Shown: positions 16,090 to 24,676, counted from the first letter of the stretch. The stretch: DNA of 34,032 nt from Bacillus sp. 7884-1 (GCF_002272245.1 NZ_NPDD01000140.1:1-34032), one strand, 5' to 3'. The notes: a model not told the origin generated them from the letters alone. Program-made: numbers and translations.

Positions 16090-16812
16090 ATGGAGATACC
16101 AAAAGGCACGATAAAAGAACATACAATTAAAAGTAATGAGCTTGGAGAAGAAATACAGCTTCTCATCTATTTGCCAGCAAATTTCTCACCATTATATAAA
16201 TACTCACTGTTAATCGCCCAGGATGGCAGAGATTATTTTCAACTTGGCAGAATTGGACGATTAGCAGATGAGTATCTTTTTGAGCGAGAAATTGAAAATT
16301 TAATCATCGTTGGGATACCCTATAAGGATGTGGAGGATCGCCGCAGGAAATACCACCCAGCTGGAGAACAAAATCAACATTACATTCGCTTTTTAGCACA
16401 TGAATTAGTTCCATTCCTAGATAACGTATTTCCAACTTATCAGATGGGCTCAACAAGGGCGCTAATCGGTGATTCACTTGGAGCTACAGTATCGTTAATG
16501 ACCGCTCTCCAATATCCTCATACTTTTGGAAAAGTGCTTCTACAATCACCGCTTGTTGAAGATGAAGTGTTTGGATTGGTCGAAAGCTTTACAGAAGCTG
16601 AGCTTTTAGAGATATATCATATCGTTGGAAATCAGGAAACCAAAGTCCAAACCACTAATGGCAAAAAAAGCGACTTCCTAAGTCCAAACCGGAAGCTGTC
16701 AGAAATCTTTACAAACAAGGCCTTTACATATTTTTATGATGAATTCGACGGCGACCATACATGGACATTTTGGCAGCCTGATTTAAAAAGAGCCCTAAAG
16801 ATGATGTTTTAA
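16090..16812 (+). CDS. yjcH: Alpha/beta hydrolase, esterase D type (YjcH)
   Basis: A 240-residue cytoplasmic esterase-like protein of the Fes/enterochelin-esterase and esterase D superfamily. The nucleophile elbow is GDSLGA with Ser129; the probable catalytic His is 223 in GDHTW. No signal peptide is present. The RBS is GGGGGAATTGTCGC before ATG. Position next to yjcG and yjcF matches YjcH of B. subtilis, whose substrate is not established. A phosphate-ester or acyl-ester substrate is possible. Confidence 0.85.
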   Translation: MEIPKGTIKEHTIKSNELGEEIQLLIYLPANFSPLYKYSLLIAQDGRDYFQLGRIGRLADEYLFEREIENLIIVGIPYKDVEDRRRKYHPAGEQNQHYIRFLAHELVPFLDNVFPTYQMGSTRALIGDSLGATVSLMTALQYPHTFGKVLLQSPLVEDEVFGLVESFTEAELLEIYHIVGNQETKVQTTNGKKSDFLSPNRKLSEIFTNKAFTYFYDEFDGDHTWTFWQPDLKRALKMMF

Positions 16813-16909
16813 GGTCATTTCATATTTTTTGAATATTTGCTATAATAGCAGGAAGGTCCATGACTGCACCGATTTAAGAAAAATTCTTGTTTATATGGAG
16901 GTTACACAT

Positions 16910-17422
16910 ATGAAATTTGGAGTTGTTATTTTTCCATCAAAAAAACTACAAGATTTAGCTAATTCCTATCGTAAGCGTTATGACCCGCATTATTCACTCA
17001 TCACTCCACACCTAACGTTGAAAAATTCATTTGAAGCAAAGGAAGAGGATGTTGTTTACTTTGCTGATAAATTAAGGCAAATAGCAAGCAATACCAATGC
17101 GTTTACATTAAAAACAACAAAAATCAGCTCTTTTCAGCCCGTAAATAATGTTATCTACTTTAAAGTAGAGCCAACCGAAGAGTTAAATTTATTACATCAT
17201 GAAATCAATCAAGAATTTAGTGAGCAAAATTTAGAATATGCTTTCGTTCCACATATTACGATTGGTCAAGAGCTTTCAAATGATGAGCATTCAGATGTTT
17301 ATGGTTCATTAAGAATGAAAAGATTTGATCATGAAGAAAGTGTTGACCGCTTCCATTTACTCTATCAGTTAGAAAATGGTTCTTGGACGGTTTACGAGAC
17401 ATTTCGCCTAGGAAAGGAATAA
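16910..17422 (+). CDS. yjcG: 2H phosphoesterase, RNA ligase-like (YjcG)
   Basis: A 170-residue member of the 2'-5' RNA ligase/2H phosphoesterase family. The two signature motifs are HLTL (about residue 43) and HITI (about residue 121), whose His residues form the active site for 2',3'-cyclic phosphates or similar bonds. The ATG at 16910 follows GGAGGTTACACAT, a very good RBS; a longer frame from 16829 lacks one. The gene ends 6 bases before yjcF, so the two are probably co-transcribed. The natural substrate is unknown. Confidence 0.9.
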   Translation: MKFGVVIFPSKKLQDLANSYRKRYDPHYSLITPHLTLKNSFEAKEEDVVYFADKLRQIASNTNAFTLKTTKISSFQPVNNVIYFKVEPTEELNLLHHEINQEFSEQNLEYAFVPHITIGQELSNDEHSDVYGSLRMKRFDHEESVDRFHLLYQLENGSWTVYETFRLGKE

Positions 17423-17428
17423 TCACCT

Positions 17429-17851
17429 GTGAATGTAAAAGTTGTAGAAAATGAAAAAGAACTTGAAGATGCTTTTTGTGTCAGAAGAACTGTCTTTATT
17501 GACGAGCAAAATGTCCCTGCCGAAGAAGAAATTGATCAATATGAGGAAGACGCTGTACATTTCGTTTCCTACCTGGAAGGCTCACCGATTGCAGCTGGCC
17601 GCTTTCGTGTTGTAGATGGTTTTGGCAAGGTAGAACGAATTTGTGTATTAAAGGAAGCTAGAAAAACTGGCGCTGGAAAAGCCATTATGAGTGAAATTGA
17701 AACTTATGCTCTCGAAAATGAACTACATAAATTAAAGTTAAATGCTCAAACACACGCTATCCCATTTTACGCTGGTCTCGGTTATGAGGTTGTTTCCGAA
17801 GAATTTCTAGACGCTGGGATTCCTCATAAAACCATGATAAAAAAAATTTAA
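17429..17851 (+). CDS. yjcF: GNAT-family N-acetyltransferase (YjcF)
   Basis: A 140-residue protein with a complete GNAT fold. The acetyl-CoA binding loop is near residues 72-84 (VERICVLKEARKTGAGKAIM; the usual R/Q-x-x-G-x-G/A reads RKTGAG). Then follow LNAQTHAIPFYAGLGYEV, typical of the ElaA/YjcF subgroup. The start is GTG with the RBS AGGAAAGG. It ends in a strong terminator. It probably acetylates a small molecule or protein N-terminus; the substrate is not known. Confidence 0.9.
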   Translation: MNVKVVENEKELEDAFCVRRTVFIDEQNVPAEEEIDQYEEDAVHFVSYLEGSPIAAGRFRVVDGFGKVERICVLKEARKTGAGKAIMSEIETYALENELHKLKLNAQTHAIPFYAGLGYEVVSEEFLDAGIPHKTMIKKI

Positions 17852-17855
17852 TTTC

Positions 17856-17887
17856 AAGCGCTTGCCCTTAAGTGGCAAGTGCTTTTT
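17856..17887 (+). terminator. Terminator of the yjcH-yjcG-yjcF group
   Basis: Stem AAGCGCTTGCC/GGCAAGTGCTT with a 7-base loop, followed by a T-run. Confidence 0.88.
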
Positions 17888-17975
17888 TCATTTCTTGAAT
17901 AGATGGGCACTTTTCGATAGTAACTAGTTTTGCTATGATAGAGTTTGTCGTATTTTTTAAAAAAGAGGCTGAATA

Positions 17976-20261
17976 ATGAAAACTGCTATGCATCAAAATC
18001 AAAGGATTGTTCTTGACCAAGTAGCCCGAGAACAATATCAATTAATATATTTGCAGGGAAAAAACGGTGAGTTATCCTGCCCTGTCTGTAATGAAAAGGT
18101 ACGGTTATTTCTTGGTATACTGGAACAACCTTATTTTTATCATATTAAATCTCCTGAAACTTCATGTCCAGAACCAGTAATTGAAGAAATGGAACCGATT
18201 ATGGTGGAGCGAAATGGATTTCGTATCCCCCAAGGAAGAACCATTATTGAAACATCTAAAAGTACCAGCTTATTCCGTCCATCAAAAACTATCAAATGCT
18301 CCCTGCCCTTTATAAAAACCGAAGGTGCAAACCACCTTGAGCATGACTCCTATCTAAGAGAACTGGCCACCAATGGAGTTATACTCGATAAAAGTCAAGC
18401 AGCAGCTGTTGTGGAAACTGAAGGCTCTTTATTAGTCCTTGCTGGTGCAGGCAGCGGTAAAACACGAGTACTCACAGCGCGTACCGCTTATATGTTAAAT
18501 GTGAAAAAAATTGACCCGCGCACCATCATGCTCGTCACATTTACCTCAAAAGCTGCTGGTGAAATGAAAAATCGTTTGATTACTTATCCGCAGATTAATA
18601 AGGGACAAATAAATAACCTGGTGACCGGCACCTTCCATAGTATTTTTTATCGTATTCTTATGTTTCATGAGGGGAGTAATTGGTCCGGAGAACGTCTGTT
18701 GAAGAAGGAGTGGCAGCGCGATAAGATTTTGAAAGAGGCTGGGAAGGAAATCGATTTATCTGAGAAGGAATTCGCCTATGATTTAGCCCTTCAGCAAATT
18801 GGATTTTGGAAGAATTCACTTCTATTTCCTCATGAAGTGAAGCCGCTGACAGATTGGGAAGAAAAAACTGCCTTCCTTTATAAGAAATATGAGGAATATA
18901 AAGCACAAAAAGGCTTATTTGATTTTGACGATATGCTGATGGGCTGCTATCAGCTGCTGAGCACCAGCCCATCGCTGCTTGAACTTTACCAGAATCGCTT
19001 TCATTATTTTCTCATTGATGAATTTCAAGATATTAATAAGGTCCAATATGAACTGATAAAGCTGCTCTCAGACAAGCATAAAAATGTTTGTGCCGTAGGG
19101 GACGACGATCAGGCCATCTATTCCTTCCGAGGCAGCGACCCTAGTTATCTGTTAGAGTTTGAAAAGGACTTTCCATATGCAAAAGTCGTTTCACTGGAGC
19201 AAAACTACCGTTCATCCCATGAAATTGTCTCTGCTGCCAATGAGATGATCATGAAGAACAAGGTTAGAAGATATAAGAAAATGAAAGCCCAATTTGAATA
19301 TGGTACCTCCCCTATCCTCTTCTTTCCTTTTGATGAAGAGGAAGAAGCAACGATGATTGTAACTGACATCCAAGAAAAAATTGTGCATGGAGCAAAACCA
19401 TCTGATTTTGCGATTTTATATCGGACCAATGCAGGGTCCCGAGCGGTATTTGAACGTTTAGCAAGTTCAAACCTGCCTTTTAAAATTGATTTAGATTCAG
19501 AGGCTTTTTATGAACGACACATTGTAAAAAGTGTTTTTTCTTTTCTAAAAATAAGCTTAGATGAAGATGATAATCAGGCATTAGCTAATATTTTTCCTGC
19601 TCTATATTTGAGTCAGCATGCACTAAAGGATATTAAGGCTGAAAGCATACTAAAAGATTGTACCTATCTAGAGGCGCTTTCCCATTTAAAAACAAAACAT
19701 GCTTTTCAAGAAAAAAAATTAAAAAAGGCCGTGCAGCACATTCGCTCGTTGAAATTTGCCTCCCCGCTTAAATCAATCGAAATCATTGAAAAGGACTTAG
19801 GTTTTCTTGACTTTTTGAAAAAACGAGGAAATGAATCGAGTCAGCAAGATAAAGGCTCCGATGATTTAAAGGATTTAAAGGTTGCAGCAAAAAGCTTTAC
19901 AAGTATTCAAGCCTTCCTATCACATGCGGAGCATATGTCCGCGATGAACAAAGAAATTAAAAATTTAAGTAAGCATTTTCCTGACGCCATTAGTCTAAGT
20001 ACCATCCATCGGGCAAAGGGATTAGAATACAAAAACGTATATATCATTGGAGCGGTCGATGGCAGCCTGCCGCATGATTACGCTTTAGAAGACTCAAGAA
20101 ATGGCGAATTTGCAGCACTAGAGGAAGAAAGAAGACTTTTTTATGTAGCGATGACACGAGCAAAGTTTGAGCTACTTCTCTCTGTTCCCCAGAATCGAAG
20201 AGGTAAAAAGGCTAATCCTTCCCGTTTTTTAACACCTTTAACAAAAAAAAATAAAAATTAA
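17976..20261 (+). CDS. yjcD: UvrD/Rep-type DNA helicase (YjcD)
   Basis: A 761-residue superfamily 1A helicase. Residues 1-70 form a short N-terminal extension with a CPVC ... C pattern that may bind zinc, as in YjcD proteins. Walker A GAGSGKT is near 156-163, Walker B LIDEFQD near 346-352, then DDQAIYSFRG, QNYRSS, TIHRAKGLEY and VAMTRAK (helicase motifs III-VI). It should unwind DNA 3' to 5' using ATP and act in repair or replication restart. It is monocistronic with the RBS AAAGAGG and a bidirectional terminator behind it. Confidence 0.93.
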   Translation: MKTAMHQNQRIVLDQVAREQYQLIYLQGKNGELSCPVCNEKVRLFLGILEQPYFYHIKSPETSCPEPVIEEMEPIMVERNGFRIPQGRTIIETSKSTSLFRPSKTIKCSLPFIKTEGANHLEHDSYLRELATNGVILDKSQAAAVVETEGSLLVLAGAGSGKTRVLTARTAYMLNVKKIDPRTIMLVTFTSKAAGEMKNRLITYPQINKGQINNLVTGTFHSIFYRILMFHEGSNWSGERLLKKEWQRDKILKEAGKEIDLSEKEFAYDLALQQIGFWKNSLLFPHEVKPLTDWEEKTAFLYKKYEEYKAQKGLFDFDDMLMGCYQLLSTSPSLLELYQNRFHYFLIDEFQDINKVQYELIKLLSDKHKNVCAVGDDDQAIYSFRGSDPSYLLEFEKDFPYAKVVSLEQNYRSSHEIVSAANEMIMKNKVRRYKKMKAQFEYGTSPILFFPFDEEEEATMIVTDIQEKIVHGAKPSDFAILYRTNAGSRAVFERLASSNLPFKIDLDSEAFYERHIVKSVFSFLKISLDEDDNQALANIFPALYLSQHALKDIKAESILKDCTYLEALSHLKTKHAFQEKKLKKAVQHIRSLKFASPLKSIEIIEKDLGFLDFLKKRGNESSQQDKGSDDLKDLKVAAKSFTSIQAFLSHAEHMSAMNKEIKNLSKHFPDAISLSTIHRAKGLEYKNVYIIGAVDGSLPHDYALEDSRNGEFAALEEERRLFYVAMTRAKFELLLSVPQNRRGKKANPSRFLTPLTKKNKN

Positions 20262-20262
20262 C

Positions 20263-20300
20263 AAAGAAGACCTTTTTCCATCAAGGAAAGAGGTCTCTTT
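20263..20300. terminator. Bidirectional terminator between yjcD and spoVIF
   Basis: AGACCT/AGGTCT stem extended inward by TTTCC/GGAAA, with A-rich and T-rich flanks, between convergent genes. Confidence 0.75.
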
Positions 20301-20303
20301 TAC

Positions 20304-20558
20304 TTATTTTTTATTGATCATCTTTGAAATTGTATTGAAATCGAGTTGTTTTCCATCGTTTACGATAGATTGCACAATTTTATCTTCCGTTTCTTTATTT
20401 ACTGGCTTGTTTGCAATTTGCGAAACGCGGCGGATAACATTGCGAACGGTTTTTTCATCTTTAAAATTCGCATTTTGTAAGGAATTCGCTAATTCAAGAA
20501 TATCTTTCATATTAACGCCTGTTTTCTTTTCAACATTTTTAAAGAAACCATTATCCAT
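20304..20558 (-). CDS. spoVIF: Stage VI sporulation protein F
   Basis: An 84-residue small helical protein matching SpoVIF (YjcC): MDNGFFKNVEKKTGVNMKDI at the start, RNVIRRVSQIANKPV in the middle and a Lys-rich end. In B. subtilis it acts in the mother cell and is needed for spore coat assembly and resistance, affecting GerE-controlled genes. The ATG at 20558 is used; a GTG four codons upstream sits only 1 base after the RBS AAGGAG and is unlikely. Neighbour of yjcD, as in B. subtilis. Confidence 0.9.
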   Translation of the reverse strand: MDNGFFKNVEKKTGVNMKDILELANSLQNANFKDEKTVRNVIRRVSQIANKPVNKETEDKIVQSIVNDGKQLDFNTISKMINKK

Positions 20559-20636
20559 GGTAAAAATCACGCTCCTTCATAGGCTACTCTTATTGTATGA
20601 AGGAAGGTTTAAAACGTGAAAAGAATGACTAAAAGA

Positions 20637-20666
20637 AAAGGCTGGCCACTGATATGGCCAACCTTT
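20637..20666 (-). terminator. Terminator of the YjcZ-like gene
   Basis: GGTTGGCCA/TGGCCAGCC stem (one G-T pair), 6-base loop, followed on the minus strand by CTTTTCTTTTAG. Confidence 0.8.
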
Positions 20667-20697
20667 CTTTCGCTGCAAGCTTTGCAGTTTTATAATA

Positions 20698-20749
20698 AAA
20701 GCTTGCACCGACATTGATTAAAAGAAGCTTGCGCCCACGATGATTAAAA
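20698..20749 (-). repeat. 26-bp tandem repeat at the 3' end of the YjcZ-like gene
   Basis: Two adjacent 26-base units (20698-20723 and 20724-20749) share TTTTAATCA, then GTnGGnGCAAGCTT on the minus strand. The right unit encodes the protein end (VGASFF and stop); the left unit lies after the stop and would encode a near-identical VGASFYY in another frame. Confidence 0.75.
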
Positions 20750-20843
20750 GAATGAATAATACGACGATTAAAACAAAAGTTGAACCGCCGCCATATCCAC
20801 CGCCGTAGCCACAGCCGCCATATCCACCATATCCACCGAACAT
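20718..20843 (-). CDS. YjcZ family sporulation peptide
   Basis: A 41-residue peptide: an N-terminal Gly/Tyr-rich half ([20 protein letters not shown]) and a C-terminal hydrophobic helix ([19 protein letters not shown]). This is the exact layout of YjcZ/YhcN-region small sporulation peptides of Bacillaceae. It probably inserts in a spore or coat membrane. The RBS is AGTGAGGTGAC. A CATATGTTA box upstream suggests mother-cell expression. It lies next to spoVIF and yjcA as in B. subtilis. Confidence 0.88.
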   Translation of the reverse strand: MFGGYGGYGGCGYGGGYGGGSTFVLIVVLFILLIIVGASFF

Positions 20844-20875
20844 AAAGTGTCACCTCACTTTGTAATTCTCATTAA

Positions 20876-20905
20876 TAACATATGAGATACACCTTCAAAG
20901 TGTAC
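20876..20905 (-). promoter_or_regulatory. Sigma-E/sigma-K type promoter of the YjcZ-like gene
   Basis: On the minus strand CATATGTTA (20876-20884) fits the -10 pattern CATAnnnTA perfectly. The dinucleotide AC lies 17 bases upstream, as sigma-K promoters require. The box is 33 bases before the start codon. Confidence 0.6.
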
Positions 20906-20940
20906 TAGGCGACATGCTGCAGACAACCTCTGAAATTTTT

Positions 20941-21297
20941 TTAACCCTTTGGTTTAAAGATTAAGGCCCCAATAAATCCAAAAATAATTGCCGCTGAGAT
21001 ACCAGAACTAGTAACCTGAAACATGCCAGTTAAAACTCCAATCAGGCCATGCTTTTCTGCGTCCTGTAAAGCACCATGGACTAAGGAATTACCAAAGCTG
21101 GTGATAGGGATAGTTGCACCTGCACCGGCAAAATCCACTAGTGGCTCGTACAGCCCGAATCCATCTAATATGGCACCTGCCACTACTAGTAAGCTTAGAG
21201 TATGGCCAGGTGTAAGCTTAGCTACATCAAATAGAAGCTGTCCGATCACACAAATTAATCCCCCAACCACAAATGCCCAAAAAAACATTGCTAACAT
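20941..21297 (-). CDS. spoVAEb: Stage V sporulation protein AEb
   Basis: A 118-residue membrane protein with four hydrophobic segments and the family phrases [32 protein letters not shown] and [15 protein letters not shown]. SpoVAC, SpoVAEb and SpoVAD belong to the channel that moves Ca-dipicolinate across the inner spore membrane during sporulation and germination. It starts 5 bases after the spoVAD stop, with RBS GAGGGAAGG. It is the last gene of this operon; no spoVAEa or spoVAF follows. Confidence 0.93.
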   Translation of the reverse strand: MLAMFFWAFVVGGLICVIGQLLFDVAKLTPGHTLSLLVVAGAILDGFGLYEPLVDFAGAGATIPITSFGNSLVHGALQDAEKHGLIGVLTGMFQVTSSGISAAIIFGFIGALIFKPKG

Positions 21298-21302
21298 TAG
21301 AA

Positions 21303-22328
21303 TTACCTTCCCTCTTCATTCATTTCAATGGCAACCGCGTGTGCAACACATGGAATTGATTCGTTTTGTTGAAAGCTGAGCGGGGACAATAACGCTCCAG
21401 TTGCGACTACTAAAATTCTTTTATACATGCCCTTTTTCATTTGATTTAATAAATGTCCATATAAAACCGTTGCAGAGCACCCTGCTCCGCTTGCACCTGC
21501 TTGAACTGGTTGATCATCCTTATATATCAAGAGCCCGCAATCCTGAAATTGTTTACGTTCTAATTTGAGTCCACTCTTACCTAGTAATTCAAAAGCGGTA
21601 TCATGCCCGATTCTCCCTAAGTCACCTGTGATAATTAAATCATAGTAGGAGGGATCTATTTCTAAATCGCGAAAATGAGCCATAATTGTATCGGCAGCAG
21701 CTGGAGCCATGGCCCCGCCCATATTGAACGGATCAGTCAAGCCCATATCTATAACTTTTCCAATCGTCGCCGATGTGGTTACAGGCAGCTGCTTACCAGC
21801 TTGATTTTGAGTAATAAGTGCAACACCCGCACCTGTAACCGTCCATTGGGCTGTAGGAGGTTTTTGTCCTCCATACTCTGTTGGATAGCGAAATTGTTTT
21901 TCAGTTGCTGCATTGTGACTTGAGGCACCTGTTAACACATTATTTGCCCCTTGGTAATTAACAATAAAGGAGGCTAATGCCAACCCCTCCATTGAAGTTG
22001 AGCATGCACCGAAGAGTCCAAAGTAAGGAATTTGTACTGTCCTGGCTGCAAAGCTAGTTGGAGTTATTTGATTGATTAAATCACCGGCAAATAAAAATTG
22101 AATTTCTTCTTTCTCCATTTTTGCTTTCGCTAATGTAGTCCTAATTGCTTCTTCAACTAAAACTCGCTGTGCCTTTTCGTAAGAATCCATTCCCATCCAT
22201 AAGTCTTCATGTAAAATGTCAAAGTCATTGACTAGGTTACCATTTGCTTCAAAGGGGCCTCCGGAAACTCCAGTAGCGGATATCATTGGCCGGTTTTGAA
22301 AAACCCAAGATTGATGCCCTCTTAACAA
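21303..22328 (-). CDS. spoVAD: Stage V sporulation protein AD
   Basis: A 341-residue SpoVAD protein with a thiolase-like fold and the conserved [13 protein letters not shown] start. Family segments [31 protein letters not shown] and [14 protein letters not shown] are present. SpoVAD is a soluble subunit that binds dipicolinic acid and feeds the SpoVA channel. The start is TTG, directly after the spoVAC stop (TAATTG), with a G-run RBS inside the end of spoVAC, so translation is likely coupled. Normal length. Confidence 0.95.
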   Translation of the reverse strand: MLRGHQSWVFQNRPMISATGVSGGPFEANGNLVNDFDILHEDLWMGMDSYEKAQRVLVEEAIRTTLAKAKMEKEEIQFLFAGDLINQITPTSFAARTVQIPYFGLFGACSTSMEGLALASFIVNYQGANNVLTGASSHNAATEKQFRYPTEYGGQKPPTAQWTVTGAGVALITQNQAGKQLPVTTSATIGKVIDMGLTDPFNMGGAMAPAAADTIMAHFRDLEIDPSYYDLIITGDLGRIGHDTAFELLGKSGLKLERKQFQDCGLLIYKDDQPVQAGASGAGCSATVLYGHLLNQMKKGMYKRILVVATGALLSPLSFQQNESIPCVAHAVAIEMNEEGR

Positions 22329-22811
22329 TTACAAAACCCCCCACATGCCCAGTAACGTTTTTATTAGTGCAACAACAAACGCAGAGAACACTCCAAAAAG
22401 AATTACCGAACCCGCTAGCTTAAACATATTCCCTCCAACACCTAATACAAACCCCTCTGTCCGGTGCTCAATTGCTGCAGAAATAACGGCATTTCCAAAA
22501 CCTGTGACAGGTACCGCACTGCCGGCACCTCCAAATTGGCCAAGGCGGTCATAAACGCCAAAACCTGTTAACAGCATCGATAAGAACACCATTGTCGCAA
22601 CCGTTGGATTGCCGACATTTTGCTCAGTAAAATGAAAAAAATAAATGTAAAAATAACTTATCGCTTGACCTACAACGCAAATTATCCCACCTACCCAAAA
22701 GGCCCTGATGCAATTCTTGAGAATAGGTCTCTTCAACTCATGCTTTTGTTGAAGCTGCTGATACTTTTGCTGCTGAGGCGTCATATCTTTTTGATTGCTC
22801 GCCATTGTCAT
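22329..22811 (-). CDS. spoVAC: Stage V sporulation protein AC
   Basis: A 160-residue membrane protein with a polar N-terminus rich in Gln (MTPQQQKYQQLQQKHELKR) and four hydrophobic segments including FWVGGIICVVGQAISYF and GFGVYDRLGQFGGAGSAVPV. SpoVAC acts as a mechanosensitive part of the DPA channel. An internal ATG at 22805 (MASNQKD) is an alternative start with longer spacing from the RBS AAGGG. It lies 10 bases after the lipoprotein gene and is joined to spoVAD. Confidence 0.94.
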   Translation of the reverse strand: MTMASNQKDMTPQQQKYQQLQQKHELKRPILKNCIRAFWVGGIICVVGQAISYFYIYFFHFTEQNVGNPTVATMVFLSMLLTGFGVYDRLGQFGGAGSAVPVTGFGNAVISAAIEHRTEGFVLGVGGNMFKLAGSVILFGVFSAFVVALIKTLLGMWGVL

Positions 22812-22821
22812 TCATCCCTTC

Positions 22822-23289
22822 TTACTTCATATCTGATGACATTTTAACAATCTCATTAAAACGTTTTTCCGCCTGCTTATCAGAAAGAGTTCCATTATTC
22901 TTCCTCTCAACTAGGCGCACAGCTTCTAAAAATATCTTATAGTCACTCGACACTGTGAAATTTTCCTTCGGATATTTTTTTTCTAGGGTTTTGTTTAAAT
23001 CCTTTTCGATTTTTTTCATTTTGAATCGTTGCATATGTTTCACTTTATATACAACAAGTGTATCCTTTTTCCCTTTCACAACTGCAACATCATAAATCTC
23101 ATCGAAACTTTCTACTTCCTTCTCAATTTTTTCTGCTTTGTCCTGGCCCTTATTTTTCTCTGTAACAGTCGGGTTAGGATTGGTCGTTTTCATGAGAGCC
23201 AGTTGGCTATCCTTCTCATTTTGCCCCTGACTACAAGAGCTCATTAAAAATATAGATACAAATAACATAAGCCGAATTATGTAGACCAT
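22822..23289 (-). CDS. YhcN/YlaJ-like sporulation lipoprotein
   Basis: A 155-residue protein with a lipoprotein signal (lipobox MSSC, Cys at residue 19). A Lys/Glu-rich linker follows, then a small alpha/beta domain (YDVAVVKGKKDTLVVYKVKH ... KYPKENFTVSSDYKIF) of the YhcN/YlaJ type. Such proteins are found in the inner spore membrane, and relatives sit in the spoVA-2mob operon. Here it is the first gene of the spoVAC-AD-AEb operon. The RBS GGGAAGG precedes the start. Its role in DPA release or channel assembly is inferred from context. Confidence 0.8.
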   Translation of the reverse strand: MVYIIRLMLFVSIFLMSSCSQGQNEKDSQLALMKTTNPNPTVTEKNKGQDKAEKIEKEVESFDEIYDVAVVKGKKDTLVVYKVKHMQRFKMKKIEKDLNKTLEKKYPKENFTVSSDYKIFLEAVRLVERKNNGTLSDKQAEKRFNEIVKMSSDMK

Positions 23290-23404
23290 TTATTTTCCTT
23301 CCCTTATCCAAATTATAGAAATACCACTCCTATATAGTTTTTTCTAAGTTAACAAAAATTATGACTTGATTGCGGTAACTTTTGTTTTTTAGCTTCTAGT
23401 GGAC

Positions 23405-23434
23405 AAAAAAAACTGCCATTATATTCTGGCAGTT
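23405..23434 (-). terminator. Terminator of the small Lys/Cys peptide gene
   Basis: Perfect 8-bp stem AACTGCCA/TGGCAGTT, 8-base loop and eight T on the minus strand, 5 bases after the stop codon of the 33-residue ORF. Confidence 0.88.
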
Positions 23435-23439
23435 AACAT

Positions 23440-23541
23440 TTATCTTTGAGTTTTTTTACCGCAGCCGCAGCCTTTTTTCTTAGTCGTTTTCTTCGTTTGA
23501 GTAGTTTTTGTTGATTGCGTTTTCTTATTATCTATATTCAC
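23440..23541 (-). CDS. 33-residue Lys/Thr/Cys peptide, probable spore peptide
   Basis: A small ORF with GTG start: 33 residues, rich in Lys, Thr and Gln, ending in KKKGCGCGKKTQR. It is unlike any peptide I can name. It has an RBS (GGGAG), an upstream mother-cell promoter pattern (AC, 17 bases, CATATCTTA) and a perfect terminator directly behind it, so it is a complete transcription unit. The Cys pair and cationic nature suit a cross-linked coat or crust component, or metal binding. It lies among spore genes. The function is not known. Confidence 0.6.
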   Translation of the reverse strand: MNIDNKKTQSTKTTQTKKTTKKKGCGCGKKTQR

Positions 23542-23578
23542 CCTATTACCACTCCCATATCGTTATTATTACTACTAA

Positions 23579-23608
23579 TAAGATATGTTAGAAATATAGA
23601 ACTTGTCT
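23579..23608 (-). promoter_or_regulatory. Sigma-K type promoter of the 33-residue peptide gene
   Basis: On the minus strand CATATCTTA (23579-23587) matches CATAnnnTA, with AC 17 bases upstream. Same layout as the box before the YjcZ-like gene 2.7 kb away. Confidence 0.6.
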
Positions 23609-23638
23609 CGGGCGTACAACCATTTTAGCTTATTTCTC

Positions 23639-23989
23639 TTATATCCAAAGCTGAACAACAGATTCCAAAATTGCTGCCAAACCCGCAACTGCAAATACAA
23701 GAATAATTGGTACGAATAGGGCCGGTAAAAAGAAGTATCCAGTTATAACTGATGCTGAAATCCACACGCCCGTACACCAATAACAGCTTAGCAACTCCCC
23801 AATAAATTTTTTAATAGGTGTCCTCTTCGGAAGATAATACACCTCTACAGCACCATCTTCATTTTCTTCTGTTATTTCATCAAAAAAAGGCTGCCTAAGA
23901 AATCCAGTTATTTTGTCAAAAACAATTAGCCTTGTTAATCGAAAGCAGGCTAATCCTAATATAATAAAAGTAAAAAAATCAATGTTCAT
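23639..23989 (-). CDS. yjcA: Sporulation membrane protein YjcA (DUF1360)
   Basis: A 116-residue protein with two or three hydrophobic segments (ILGLACFRLTRLIVFD; GVWISASVITGYFFL; FAVAGLAAILESVVQ) and the signature SCYWCTGVW near residue 73, typical of DUF1360/YjcA. Known as a sporulation gene; the molecular role is unproven. The start at 23989 is preferred over 24007 because of the RBS GGAAAGG. Divergent from cotZ, as expected. Confidence 0.85.
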   Translation of the reverse strand: MNIDFFTFIILGLACFRLTRLIVFDKITGFLRQPFFDEITEENEDGAVEVYYLPKRTPIKKFIGELLSCYWCTGVWISASVITGYFFLPALFVPIILVFAVAGLAAILESVVQLWI

Positions 23990-24047
23990 TTTTTCTTTCC
24001 TTTCCATTTTATTAGCCTAATTTTAGTTAAAAAGGCGTTTGTCCGTT

Positions 24048-24075
24048 ACCCAATTGGTCCTGTTTAAATATGTTA
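24048..24075 (+). promoter_or_regulatory. Sigma-K-like promoter of cotZ
   Basis: AC (24048-24049), a 17-base spacer, then AATATGTTA (24067-24075), one mismatch from CATAnnnTA. Forty bases before the start codon. Mother-cell late expression is expected for cotZ. Confidence 0.4.
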
Positions 24076-24114
24076 GTAATGTAAGATATATATCACGGAT
24101 AGGAGGAGTAATTA

Positions 24115-24627
24115 ATGGGTTGTGGCAGAAATAGTGACTCACGGAGCAGCAACGGCTGTGTATGTGATGTTGTTCGTGCTATAAAAGACATCCAGGATAA
24201 TGCTGTACTAGATGACGATTGTGTAGATTGTCCAAGTTGTTTCTTGGAACCACTTGGTTCACTAGTGTCACCAGCAAGAAGAGATCGTGCAGATACTCGT
24301 GTTTTTGTATTAAAAAACGCAGATGGTTCACCATTCCACGCGTTCTTTAGCGGCGAAGGCAATGCATGTGTATCAATTTTCTTCCGCGTAGAAGATGTAT
24401 TTGATAATTGTTGTGCAACACTTCGTGTTCTCATTCCAGGGCGCAGAGAAGGCGGGAACTTTATCCCAATTAACCTAGTTGCCGGCGGAGACAGATGTTG
24501 TATTAACCTAGAAAGAGTTTGTCAAGTTGAACGCTTCCGTGCCAGCAATGACTGTATTACAGTTGATTTAAATTGTTTCTGTGCTATACAATGTATTGCT
24601 GATGTAGACCTTGGTCTATGTGACTAA
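24115..24627 (+). CDS. cotZ: Spore coat/exosporium protein CotZ/CotY/ExsY
   Basis: A 170-residue Cys-rich protein with 17 Cys residues, ending in the family segment DCITVDLNCFCAIQCIADV. The middle has the FRVEDV...CCATLRVL pattern. CotY/CotZ/ExsY proteins self-assemble into hexagonal lattices that form the crust or exosporium basal layer, held by disulfides. The RBS is AGGAGGAG before the ATG. A terminator follows. Only one such gene is present here, where B. subtilis has a cotVWXYZ cluster; the cotV, W and X genes are missing. Confidence 0.93.
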   Translation: MGCGRNSDSRSSNGCVCDVVRAIKDIQDNAVLDDDCVDCPSCFLEPLGSLVSPARRDRADTRVFVLKNADGSPFHAFFSGEGNACVSIFFRVEDVFDNCCATLRVLIPGRREGGNFIPINLVAGGDRCCINLERVCQVERFRASNDCITVDLNCFCAIQCIADVDLGLCD

Positions 24628-24644
24628 TTCTTTGTAATAAAATG

Positions 24645-24675
24645 AGCCAGTCGATAACCCGGCTGGCTTTTTTTG
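24645..24675 (+). terminator. Terminator of cotZ
   Basis: AGCCAG/CTGGCT stem with a 12-base loop, then TTTTTTT. Confidence 0.8.
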
Positions 24676-24676
24676 T

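Noticed and set aside
20629..20853. Minus-strand 74-codon frame rich in Trp and Arg
   Set aside because: It is a shifted reading of the Gly/Tyr-rich YjcZ-like gene and its tandem repeat; the true frame has the RBS and the known family layout.
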